Below are positions 1-6,300 of a stretch of DNA of 7,166 bases, one piece after another; position 1 is the stretch's first letter, and each line of letters begins with the position of its first letter. This stretch comes from an uncultured Prevotellaceae bacterium. GTDB lineage: Bacteria > Bacteroidota > Bacteroidia > Bacteroidales > Bacteroidaceae. The notes beneath the pieces were generated by a model. The model ran no database searches and was not told the origin of the DNA. It was given only the letters and a program-made list of their open reading frames with translations. The stretch is from the NCBI GenBank assembly GCA_947176655.1, contig CAMWRK010000108.1:1-7166 (forward strand). Reading direction: 5' to 3'. Position numbers and translations under genes: made by a program.

Positions 1-168
1 GTGGTGTACAATCTGCTGAAAGTACGTGGAATGAAAATCAACGCGGCCAAAGAAATACTATCCAAAAACAAAAAGGCGGCAGGAGACACATCTGCAATAA
101 TAGACGAGTTGCAAAGCCTGCGCAAGGAACTTCTGGCACTGCGCAAGGAGCTCAACGATCTCATGTGA
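1..168 (+). CDS. MerR-family transcriptional regulator, C-terminal part (5' end outside window)
   Basis: The frame is open from base 1 to a TGA at 166-168 and gives 55 residues, so only the end of the gene is here; the initial GTG is not taken as a start. The peptide begins VVYNLLKVRGMKINAAKEIL, which matches the second half of the MerR DNA-binding domain of short Bacteroidota regulators (a helix with the 'KVRGM.I..A...L' pattern). It ends in a charged, leucine-spaced helix (roughly residues 34-55, repeated LRKEL) that should be the dimerisation coiled coil. Proteins of this type are usually about 110-120 residues, with a winged helix-turn-helix that would lie just upstream. No effector-binding domain follows the coiled coil, so a ligand cannot be predicted. 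The gene converges on the RelA/SpoT gene with a 26-base gap. The family call is fairly sure; target genes are unknown. Confidence 0.75.
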   Translation: MVYNLLKVRGMKINAAKEILSKNKKAAGDTSAIIDELQSLRKELLALRKELNDLM

Positions 169-171
169 GAT

Positions 172-193
172 ACAGTACTGCGCGCGGCATTGT
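172..193. terminator. Weak hairpin between convergent genes, possible terminator
   Basis: In the 26-base gap between the MerR stop (168) and the RelA/SpoT stop (195), bases 172-180 can pair with 185-193 around a CGCG loop. The stem has eight pairs, two of them G-U, and one internal A-C mismatch. The sequence also contains the perfect palindrome CAGTACTG at 173-180. There is no proper T-tract immediately after the stem in either direction; the nearest is a short T run at about 212-216, inside the RelA/SpoT coding region. The position suits a bidirectional terminator, but the structure is weak and could be chance. Confidence 0.3.
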
Positions 194-194
194 T

Positions 195-2477
195 CTAACT
201 CGTACGCACCACTTTTTCTACTTCCGGCAACTTCTTCAAATCTGCGATGACAGTCTTCAAATCCTGTATGTCATGCACGGCCATGTCAATGTCAGCCTCG
301 AAGATACCGTCCATGGTACGGACGTTGAGCGAGGAGATATTGAGCTTCATCTGCCTGGACAGAATTTCTGTCATACGCAGAAGCACACCCGGACGGTCTA
401 TTCCGTCGACATGCAATGACACGGGGAAATACAACTGTCTGTGCATGTCCCATATAGCGGCCAGAATATTATTGCCTTTTACAGCCTTGAGCGGCGACAT
501 CAGAGAGCACTGCCGCTTGTGTACGGTGATTGTCCCGTCTTCATCCCGGAATGCCAGGACATCGTCACCAGGAATCGGGTGACAATGGCCACATATTATA
601 CATTCCGGTATTGTCTCTTCGTTAAGCACTATCTGTTTCCGGCTGTCGGCAAGAGGAATATTCCTATCCTTGTGCGCCGGCAATGCAGCAGCCTCAGTCT
701 CGATCGGCGACACAGACTTTTTCTCCTGCATGCCGACTGCGCTCCTATCAGTCTTTCCGTCCTTAAAGAACGGTATGAGGCGACGCAGACGCCTCCCGAT
801 GGACTTATCCTTAAGATGTCTGATGTCCTCCTCGCCCGGAGCTATGGCATGGGTGGCAATCTGCTGGTAGAGCTGTTCGCGCGTCTCCACACGATGAAAG
901 TTGCACAAACGGTCAAGCACCGTGCCATCCATATAGAATCCGTTCCGGCTCAGGAAGTTTGCTAGCATCTCCTCCCCGTCTTTCTGCTGCTGGCGGCACT
1001 GACGTCGCAGTATCGCCTGCAACTTCGTCTTGGCCTTGGCCGTGGTGGCATAGTTGAGCCAGTCGCGCGTAACCTGTACGTTGCGGCCTGTAAGCACCTC
1101 CACCTGGTCTCCGCTCTCCAGATGGTGCGACATAGGAACAAGATGGTGGTTGACCTTGGCACCGATGCAGTGTGTACCTAAAGCCGTATGTACGCTGAAA
1201 GCGAAATCCAGAACGGTACAGCCTGCCGGCATGGTCTTGAACTCGCCTTTTGGTGTCACCACGAATATCTCGCTGGCATAAAGATTCAGCTTTATCGCAT
1301 CAAGGAAATCCATGGCATTGGGTTGCGGGTCGTCCAGAATCTCCTTGATAGTAGACAGCCACTTGTCCAATTCGTTCTCGCTGTCCAGCTGCGTCTTGCT
1401 GCCATCCTTGTACTTCCAGTGTGCGGCAAAACCCTGCTCGGCAATATCATCCATACGCCTGGAACGAATCTGTAGTTCTATCCACCGTCCGGTCTTGCTC
1501 ATAAGGGTAGTCTGCAGAGCCTGATAGCCATTTGCCTTGGGATGCGAGAGCCAGTCGCGCAGACGTTCCGGGTGCGGTCTGTATATATTGGTCGCGATGG
1601 CGTATATCCTCCAGCATTCGGTTATCTCGTTCTCGCTTTGTCCGTCACCGTCGAAGATGATACGTGCGGCCAGGATGTCATATATCTCGTCCAGCGTCAC
1701 CTTTTTGTTCTGCATCTTGCACCATATACTATAAGGGGACTTGATACGTGCCTTGATTTCATATTTCAGTCCAGTCCGGTCAAGACGTTCGCGTATCGGC
1801 GCGGTAAACTCATCGAAAACATCCTGCAGATGGCCGCTTACCTCGGAAAGACGTTCACTGATTACTGCATACTGTTCTGGCTGTTCATAGCGAAACGACA
1901 AATCCTCAAGCTCCTCCTTTATCTTGTTAAGTCCAAGCCTGTTGGCCAAAGGTGCATAGATATAGAGCGTCTCCCCCGTTATCTTATAACGTTTGGCCGG
2001 CAACTGACTGCCGAGTGTGCGCATATTGTGAAGCCGGTCGCTGATTTTTATAAGGATGACACGAATATCGTCACTCATCGTCAGCAGGAGTTTTTTGAAA
2101 GTCTCAGCCTGCGCCGATGCCTGATTACCAAAGATGCCGCCGCTGATTTTCGTCACCCCATCCACTATCCGGGCTATCTTCTGGCCGAAGATATTTTCTA
2201 TATCCTCCACCGTATAATCCGTGTCCTCCACGACATCGTGCAGAAGTGCGGAACAGATGCTGGTACTGCCGAGACCTATCTCGCCGCACACTATCTGAGC
2301 TACGGCAAGAGGGTGCATGATGTATGGTTCGCCGGACAGACGGCGGACGCCGCTGTGCGCCTGACAGGCGAATTTGAAAGCCCGCTCTATAACGTCTACC
2401 TTCTTGCGGTGCGGAGATGCCAGATACGTGTCTATCAGACGCCGGTAGGCATCCTGTATCATCCTTTCGTCTTCCAT
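195..2477 (-). CDS. rel: RelA/SpoT-family (p)ppGpp synthetase/hydrolase, long bifunctional type
   Basis: A 760-residue full-length RelA/SpoT homologue, the usual length. It makes (p)ppGpp from ATP and GDP/GTP and degrades it, setting the stringent response in the cytoplasm. Domains in order: HD hydrolase, about residues 25-200, with H55, the H80-D81 pair, E84/D85 and the DRLHN block (D147, N151); synthetase, about 235-355, with R244, K246, S250, K254, D267, N316, Y318 and E334 at positions expected to bind substrate; TGS, about 402-464; a helical region; a Cys/His zinc-finger-like domain with C626, C629, C632, H653 and C657; and a C-terminal ACT domain, about 683-760. The motif R305-L-R-D308 is basic, like the RxKD of bifunctional Rel rather than the ExDD of RelA-only synthetases. 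One oddity is Q322 where the motif normally reads YQ(S/A)LHT. All hydrolase residues I can place are intact, so hydrolysis is the safer activity to infer. The ATG follows the transglycosylase stop by 12 bases, making this the last gene of the operon; stop is TAG. Confidence 0.95.
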   Translation of the reverse strand: MEDERMIQDAYRRLIDTYLASPHRKKVDVIERAFKFACQAHSGVRRLSGEPYIMHPLAVAQIVCGEIGLGSTSICSALLHDVVEDTDYTVEDIENIFGQKIARIVDGVTKISGGIFGNQASAQAETFKKLLLTMSDDIRVILIKISDRLHNMRTLGSQLPAKRYKITGETLYIYAPLANRLGLNKIKEELEDLSFRYEQPEQYAVISERLSEVSGHLQDVFDEFTAPIRERLDRTGLKYEIKARIKSPYSIWCKMQNKKVTLDEIYDILAARIIFDGDGQSENEITECWRIYAIATNIYRPHPERLRDWLSHPKANGYQALQTTLMSKTGRWIELQIRSRRMDDIAEQGFAAHWKYKDGSKTQLDSENELDKWLSTIKEILDDPQPNAMDFLDAIKLNLYASEIFVVTPKGEFKTMPAGCTVLDFAFSVHTALGTHCIGAKVNHHLVPMSHHLESGDQVEVLTGRNVQVTRDWLNYATTAKAKTKLQAILRRQCRQQQKDGEEMLANFLSRNGFYMDGTVLDRLCNFHRVETREQLYQQIATHAIAPGEEDIRHLKDKSIGRRLRRLIPFFKDGKTDRSAVGMQEKKSVSPIETEAAALPAHKDRNIPLADSRKQIVLNEETIPECIICGHCHPIPGDDVLAFRDEDGTITVHKRQCSLMSPLKAVKGNNILAAIWDMHRQLYFPVSLHVDGIDRPGVLLRMTEILSRQMKLNISSLNVRTMDGIFEADIDMAVHDIQDLKTVIADLKKLPEVEKVVRTS

Positions 2478-2489
2478 AAACGACCGATA

Positions 2490-3758
2490 TTACCTCACAC
2501 GCAGTTTTTGGCCAATATTTATCATACTGCCCTTCAGCTTGTTCAATGATTTTAATTTGTCTACCGTTGTTCCATGCTTTTGAGCTATGCCGCCCAGCGT
2601 GTCGCCCTTACGGACTGTCACCGTCACCGCTTGCTGACGGTTCTTGCTTTTCTGCACTACAGGCACGTCCTTTACATCCACCACCGGACGGCGGCGCGAA
2701 AGTTCCTGGAGGCGGTGCGTGTACACGCTGTCACCCTTTTCGAGAAACATATTTATGGCGTCCATAGGCAGGCGCAAAGTACATGGATGCGTGTTGCCGG
2801 GAATGCGCGAGGTGCGGTACTGCGGATTAAGCGCCTGCAACTCTTCCATGGAAATATTACACAGCTCGCTTATCTGCTCCATGTACACATCCCTGCTGAC
2901 AACGACTGTATCCGTGCCCATGGGCAGACGTGTAGAGGCGGGGCAGATGTTGTGTTCGCAATAATAATTCATCACATAGTTTGCCGCGATAAAAGCAGGA
3001 ACATACCCTCGGGTCTCAGCCGGCAGATACGGGTATATCTTCCAATAGTCACGCTCGCCTCCGGCACGCTTTATGGCTTTGCTGACATTGCCGGGGCCGC
3101 AGTTGTAAGATGCGACAACCAGCGTCCAGTCGCCGAATATCTCATAAAGCCCCTTGAGCATACGGGCCGCCGCATAACTGGCCTTCACCGGGTCTCGACG
3201 TTCGTCCACCAAGCTGTTTATCTCAAGTTCGTAGCGTTTGCCTGTAGTCGGCATGAACTGCCACAGGCCACCTGCGCCAGCCTTGCTTGTGGCGCATGGA
3301 TTCAGCGCGCTTTCTATAACAGGCAGATATTTCAGTTCCACAGGAAGCTGGTATGCTTCCAGCGCATCCTCAAATATAGGATTGTAGAAATTGCTTGCCG
3401 CCAGCATCATGGCAACGCCACGGCGCAAACGCCCTGTGTACTGGTCTATGAATTTGCGGACAACGGCATTGTACGGCATCTCCACCACGTTAGGCAGATT
3501 TTGCAAACGTCTGATGTAGATGTCCGGAGTATAGGCTATATCCTCTCCTGTGCTGTTGCAGGCAGTACTGTCATAGGCCAGATAAGTGCGTGTATACCAC
3601 TGACGCATCAAGCTGTCTGTCTCCTCCACCAGCATGCCCTCGGGCAGGCCCACCGCCTCCTCCTTGCCGAGGCTTTCATCATAGACGGTGATGGTATGCT
3701 GAGCATGTACGCACAGCGACATTAAAGACAGCGATAAAGATATGAGATATTTTTTCAT
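2490..3758 (-). CDS. mltD: MltD-like lytic transglycosylase with LysM domains, exported
   Basis: A 422-residue exported enzyme predicted to cleave the MurNAc-GlcNAc bond of peptidoglycan, giving 1,6-anhydro ends. Residues 1-19 form a Sec signal peptide (KK, then a Leu/Ser-rich core, cleavage likely after VHA). C16 does not sit in a good lipobox, so a soluble periplasmic form is more likely than a lipoprotein, unlike E. coli MltD. The SLT catalytic domain covers about 115-265: catalytic Glu E149 in the PVIES motif, GLWQFM at 164-169 and the ASYNCGPG block at 216-223. A degenerate LysM-like segment (about 284-331) and a clear C-terminal LysM (about 378-422, starting VTVRKGDTLGGIAQKHG) should bind glycan. 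A charged linker (about 340-375) joins them. The mature part has seven cysteines (67, 154, 220, 267, 272, 300, 326), so disulfides are possible. The ATG lies 15 bases after the DUF5683 stop with no visible Shine-Dalgarno, so it is probably translated from the same message. Confidence 0.92.
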   Translation of the reverse strand: MKKYLISLSLSLMSLCVHAQHTITVYDESLGKEEAVGLPEGMLVEETDSLMRQWYTRTYLAYDSTACNSTGEDIAYTPDIYIRRLQNLPNVVEMPYNAVVRKFIDQYTGRLRRGVAMMLAASNFYNPIFEDALEAYQLPVELKYLPVIESALNPCATSKAGAGGLWQFMPTTGKRYELEINSLVDERRDPVKASYAAARMLKGLYEIFGDWTLVVASYNCGPGNVSKAIKRAGGERDYWKIYPYLPAETRGYVPAFIAANYVMNYYCEHNICPASTRLPMGTDTVVVSRDVYMEQISELCNISMEELQALNPQYRTSRIPGNTHPCTLRLPMDAINMFLEKGDSVYTHRLQELSRRRPVVDVKDVPVVQKSKNRQQAVTVTVRKGDTLGGIAQKHGTTVDKLKSLNKLKGSMINIGQKLRVR

Positions 3759-3773
3759 AATCAGGGTTATCGT

Positions 3774-4517
3774 TTAATAATTCAGTTGCAGTGTTATTCC
3801 GAGGCTTGCTCCCTGATACCCGGCAGTGCCGGACAATCCAGACGTTATCATCTGCGGAACTACAGTAAGAGAGAGGTCTTCGCTGATGTCAAAGGTACTG
3901 AGCTCTGCATCGACATAAGCATCCAGTATGCTAAGTACATAGACCCCCATAATACAAAAGATGCTCAGGTCACGGTAACGTCTATAGAAGTTCTTTTTCC
4001 TCTTGAATATCGCCTTGAAATGCTCTTCGCGCCCTGCTATGTTGTAGCCCAGCGGCAACATCTCCAGATGACTGTTCGTTGTGGGGTCGTTGTCCATGAT
4101 ATCCTGATAGGCCTGCGAATAGTCGCGCAACATCTGTGCATTCCAGCTCACAGCATACACACAGCCGACGACACCTCCGTAGACGATAGGCAGCTTCCAG
4201 TACTTGCGGTTGTATATCTGTCCGCCTCCAGGAAACACCATGCCAAGCCACATGGCTCGTATCGGATCCGGTTTCCAGTCATTGAAACGCGACAGCCTCA
4301 ACGTATCGCCGACAACAGCATGCAACGAATCCGCATATACCACCGTCGCCGAGTCCGGCAGTATGCCGTCGCGCTTCTGCAATGATCTCGGCATGGAATG
4401 CTCCGTGGAGTCCGCCGCGCATGCCAGCCCGGCCACAATAACAACGTTCCGCCCGAAAAGCAGCAAAACAACGGACGCCAACAGGACAAGAAGCCTATAT
4501 GGTCGCGTGCCTCTCAC
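3774..4517 (-). CDS. DUF5683 domain membrane protein of unknown function
   Basis: A 247-residue protein recognised as DUF5683, a family I know mainly from Bacteroidota and for which I know no defined function. Residues 5-34 are a hydrophobic N-terminal segment, either a signal peptide or an anchor. A polar stretch (35-80) leads into the family core: PDPIRAMWLGMVFPGGGQIY (83-102), then NRKYWKLPIVYGG, with short hydrophobic segments at about 86-98, 108-125 and 184-200. A basic region with KRKKNFYRRYRD (172-183) separates the last two. The C-terminus (about 205-247) has alternating polar and hydrophobic residues and ends in the aromatic LQLNY. The start is GTG, overlapping the parB TGA by four bases (GTGA); the track of hydrophobic residues begins right after it, which supports this start. 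It lies between a segregation gene and a wall-cleaving gene, so an envelope role linked to one of them is plausible but unproven. Confidence 0.85.
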   Translation of the reverse strand: MRGTRPYRLLVLLASVVLLLFGRNVVIVAGLACAADSTEHSMPRSLQKRDGILPDSATVVYADSLHAVVGDTLRLSRFNDWKPDPIRAMWLGMVFPGGGQIYNRKYWKLPIVYGGVVGCVYAVSWNAQMLRDYSQAYQDIMDNDPTTNSHLEMLPLGYNIAGREEHFKAIFKRKKNFYRRYRDLSIFCIMGVYVLSILDAYVDAELSTFDISEDLSLTVVPQMITSGLSGTAGYQGASLGITLQLNY

Positions 4518-5407
4518 TTCTGTCTGTCCAAGATTTCGATGATTCTCTCCATCTCCTTTTCATTGGCAAAGGGAATGACAATCTTGCCTTTGCCCTTGTC
4601 CGAACACGTAAGTTGCACCTTTGTGCCGAAGAAGCCCGACAGACTGTCCCTGAGAATATTGTACTCCTCGCTCAGCTTCGCTCCACCTGACTTCAGACGC
4701 TGTCCTCCGGTCATCCTGACGGAACCTCCTTCAGAGAGTTCCCTTACCATGTCCTCCACCTTGTGCACGCTCAGTCCATGCTCCACAATCTCGTTGTAAG
4801 CACGTATCTGCAACTTTGGATCGTCTATGGCAAGCAAAGCACGCGCATGCCCCATCTCCAGACGGCGGTCTTTCAGCCCCATCTGTATGGTAGCAGGAAG
4901 TTTCAGCAGCCGGAGATAGTTGGTAATGGTGCTGCGGTTCTTTCCGACACGTTCCGAGAGGCGTTCCTGTGTCAGATTGTACTGTTCCAGAAGGTGCTGA
5001 TAGGCCAGGGCTATTTCCAAGGCGTTCAAATCCTCGCGCTGGATGTTCTCGATGAGAGCCATCTCCATCATGTTCTCGTCGTCCACAGTGCGCACATAGG
5101 CCGGAATGGCTGTCAGGCCGGCCATCTGGCTGGCACGCCAACGGCGTTCACCGGCAATGATGAGGTATGTACCATCGCCTTGGTCGCGCAGGGTTATGGG
5201 CTGTACGATGCCCAGCTCGCGTATGCTGTCGGCCAGTTCTTGCAAAGCCTCTGGGGCAAAGTCCCTGCGAGGCTGGTTGGGGTTTGGCATTATTTTGCCC
5301 ACAGGTATCTCGTTGATGCTGCCCGAACCGGCGGTGTTTACCTTGTCGGTACTTATGAGCGCATCCAGCCCCCGACCGAGAGCTGCATATTTCTTCTTTG
5401 CTACCAT
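4514..5407 (-). CDS. parB: Chromosome-partitioning protein ParB (Spo0J family, CTP-dependent clamp)
   Basis: A 297-residue chromosomal ParB, a normal length. It loads at parS sites, hydrolyses CTP to slide along DNA as a clamp, and stimulates ParA. The N-terminus has the ParA-contact motif GRGLDALI (11-18). The CTP-binding domain follows: NPNQPRR at 42-48, GERRWRA at 86-92 and ENIQRED at 120-126, all conserved. The helix-turn-helix that reads parS is at about 145-168 (LTQERLSERVGKNRSTITNY), followed by the conserved GHARALL at 186-192. A Gly/Ser-rich linker (about 225-243) connects to the C-terminal dimerisation domain (about 244-297). The ATG overlaps the parA stop by one base (TGATG), indicating translational coupling, and the stop overlaps the GTG of the DUF5683 gene. 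No part looks truncated. A parS-like sequence at 6200-6215 provides a nearby candidate target. Confidence 0.97.
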   Translation of the reverse strand: MVAKKKYAALGRGLDALISTDKVNTAGSGSINEIPVGKIMPNPNQPRRDFAPEALQELADSIRELGIVQPITLRDQGDGTYLIIAGERRWRASQMAGLTAIPAYVRTVDDENMMEMALIENIQREDLNALEIALAYQHLLEQYNLTQERLSERVGKNRSTITNYLRLLKLPATIQMGLKDRRLEMGHARALLAIDDPKLQIRAYNEIVEHGLSVHKVEDMVRELSEGGSVRMTGGQRLKSGGAKLSEEYNILRDSLSGFFGTKVQLTCSDKGKGKIVIPFANEKEMERIIEILDRQK

Positions 5408-6180
5408 CAGTTATGTTTTTCGTTTTTCTCTATGATTTCCTGAGCCAACGAAAGGTGATTGCGTGCTCCGGTAGAGTCCACGTCGTAGTGCAACACCGGC
5501 AGACCATGGCTCGGAGCCTCGGACAACTTGACATTGCGCTGTATGACGGTGCGGAACACAAGTTCGCGGAAATGCCGTTTGACTTCATCGTATATCTGGT
5601 TTGCCAGACGCAGACGGCTGTCGTACATAGTCAGGAGGAAACCCTCTATCTCCAACTCAGGATTCAATTTGGACTTGATAATCTTGATTGTATTCAGCAA
5701 CTTGCTTATGCCCTCAAGAGCGAAATACTCGCATTGTACAGGTATGATGACACTGTTGGCAGCCGTAAGGGCATTCACTGTTATCAGGCCGAGGGATGGG
5801 CTGCAGTCTATCAGGACATAATCATAATCTTTGACAACCGGAGAGATCATGTCCAGAAGTATGCGCTCACGGTTGCTCCTGTTCAGCATCTCTATCTCTG
5901 CTCCCACCAAATCTATGTGGCTCGGAATTATGTCAAGATTCTCCACATCGGTAGTATAGATAGCTTCGCGGACATCCACTCCGTCTATAAGACAGTTGTA
6001 GATGGTACAGTCCACCTGTGTGCTGTCCACTCCCAGACCACTGGAAGCATTCGCCTGCGGGTCGGCATCTATCAGAAGAACCTTTTTCTCAAGGGCAGCC
6101 AAAGAGGCCGCCAGATTCATGCTGGTGGTCGTCTTTCCCACGCCGCCCTTTTGGTTGGCCAAAGCAATTATCTTACTCAT
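5407..6180 (-). CDS. parA: Chromosome-partitioning ATPase ParA (Soj/MinD family)
   Basis: A 257-residue ParA. It dimerises on ATP, coats the nucleoid non-specifically, and is released by ParB, which drives origin separation. The deviant Walker A box KGGVGKTT is at 11-18, with signature lysine K11 and catalytic-loop K16. The A' motif LLIDADPQ is at 35-42 and Walker B VLIDCSPSLG at 122-131. The short N-terminus without a helix-turn-helix marks a chromosomal (type Ib-like, Soj) rather than a P1-type plasmid ParA. The frame stays open upstream to 6594, but I place the start at the ATG at 6178-6180. There the protein begins MSKIIALANQKGG, as in the family, and it lies just below a good promoter. 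The upstream extension would run through the promoters and antisense to surE. It is the first gene of the operon, and parB follows with a one-base overlap. Confidence 0.97.
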   Translation of the reverse strand: MSKIIALANQKGGVGKTTTSMNLAASLAALEKKVLLIDADPQANASSGLGVDSTQVDCTIYNCLIDGVDVREAIYTTDVENLDIIPSHIDLVGAEIEMLNRSNRERILLDMISPVVKDYDYVLIDCSPSLGLITVNALTAANSVIIPVQCEYFALEGISKLLNTIKIIKSKLNPELEIEGFLLTMYDSRLRLANQIYDEVKRHFRELVFRTVIQRNVKLSEAPSHGLPVLHYDVDSTGARNHLSLAQEIIEKNEKHN

Positions 6181-6199
6181 TTGCTTCTTAATGATGATA

Positions 6200-6215
6200 T
6201 GTTTCACGTACAAAG
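6200..6215. promoter_or_regulatory. parS: parS-like ParB-binding site at the parA transcription start
   Basis: The 16 bases TGTTTCACGTACAAAG match the well-known parS palindrome TGTTTCACGTGAAACA at 12 of 16 positions. One half-site plus the centre (TGTTTCACGT) is perfect; the mismatches are in the other half, which also has to serve as the -10-like box of parA (6211-6218). The site lies 20-35 bases upstream of the parA start codon and next to parB, where such sites are often found. Binding there would cover the parA promoter, so autoregulation is possible. I saw no comparable match elsewhere in the window. A degenerate site may bind weakly or not at all. Confidence 0.55.
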
Positions 6216-6241
6216 ATAAGTAAAACCAAGGGAAATACAAA
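6211..6241 (-). promoter_or_regulatory. Bacteroides-type promoter for the parA operon
   Basis: On the minus strand TTTG (6241-6238), a 19-base spacer and TATCTTTG (6218-6211) fit the Bacteroidota primary sigma-factor pattern TTTG-N19-TAnnTTTG exactly. Transcription would start near 6205, leaving a leader of about 25 bases before the parA ATG. No second equally good promoter was found within the five-gene operon, which supports a single long message. Confidence 0.75.
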
Positions 6242-6247
6242 ACAAAA

Positions 6248-6279
6248 CTTGCGCTAATATCCGAAAAGCCGTACCTTTG
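6248..6279 (+). promoter_or_regulatory. Bacteroides-type promoter for surE
   Basis: TACCTTTG at 6272-6279 is a perfect TAnnTTTG box. Twenty bases upstream, CTTG (6248-6251) matches three of four bases of the TTTG element. Transcription would begin at about 6285, so the leader before the surE ATG at 6301 is only about 15 bases. Its -33 element lies six bases from that of the divergent parA promoter. Confidence 0.65.
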
Positions 6280-6300
6280 CCGCCAAATTGAGAGTAAAGC

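Noticed and set aside
18..33. ACGTGGAA in the MerR tail, resembling a parS half-site
   Set aside because: Only 8 of 16 positions match the parS palindrome and it lies in coding sequence.
1542..2549. 335-codon open frame on the plus strand opposite the RelA/SpoT gene
   Set aside because: No known motif and no promoter; it mirrors the conserved HD and synthetase coding sequence.
2574..3725. 383-codon open frame on the plus strand opposite the transglycosylase gene
   Set aside because: Rich in His, Arg and Cys with no recognisable domain; it is the antisense shadow of a well-supported gene with catalytic motifs and a signal peptide.
3890..3897. TACCTTTG on the minus strand inside the DUF5683 gene, about 130 bases before the transglycosylase start
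   Set aside because: It matches TAnnTTTG, but there is no TTG-like element at 19-21 bases upstream and the bases encode the in-frame STFD residues; probably chance.
5398..6219. 273-codon open frame on the plus strand opposite parA
   Set aside because: Antisense shadow of the conserved ParA ATPase gene; composition is unlike a real protein and no domain is visible.
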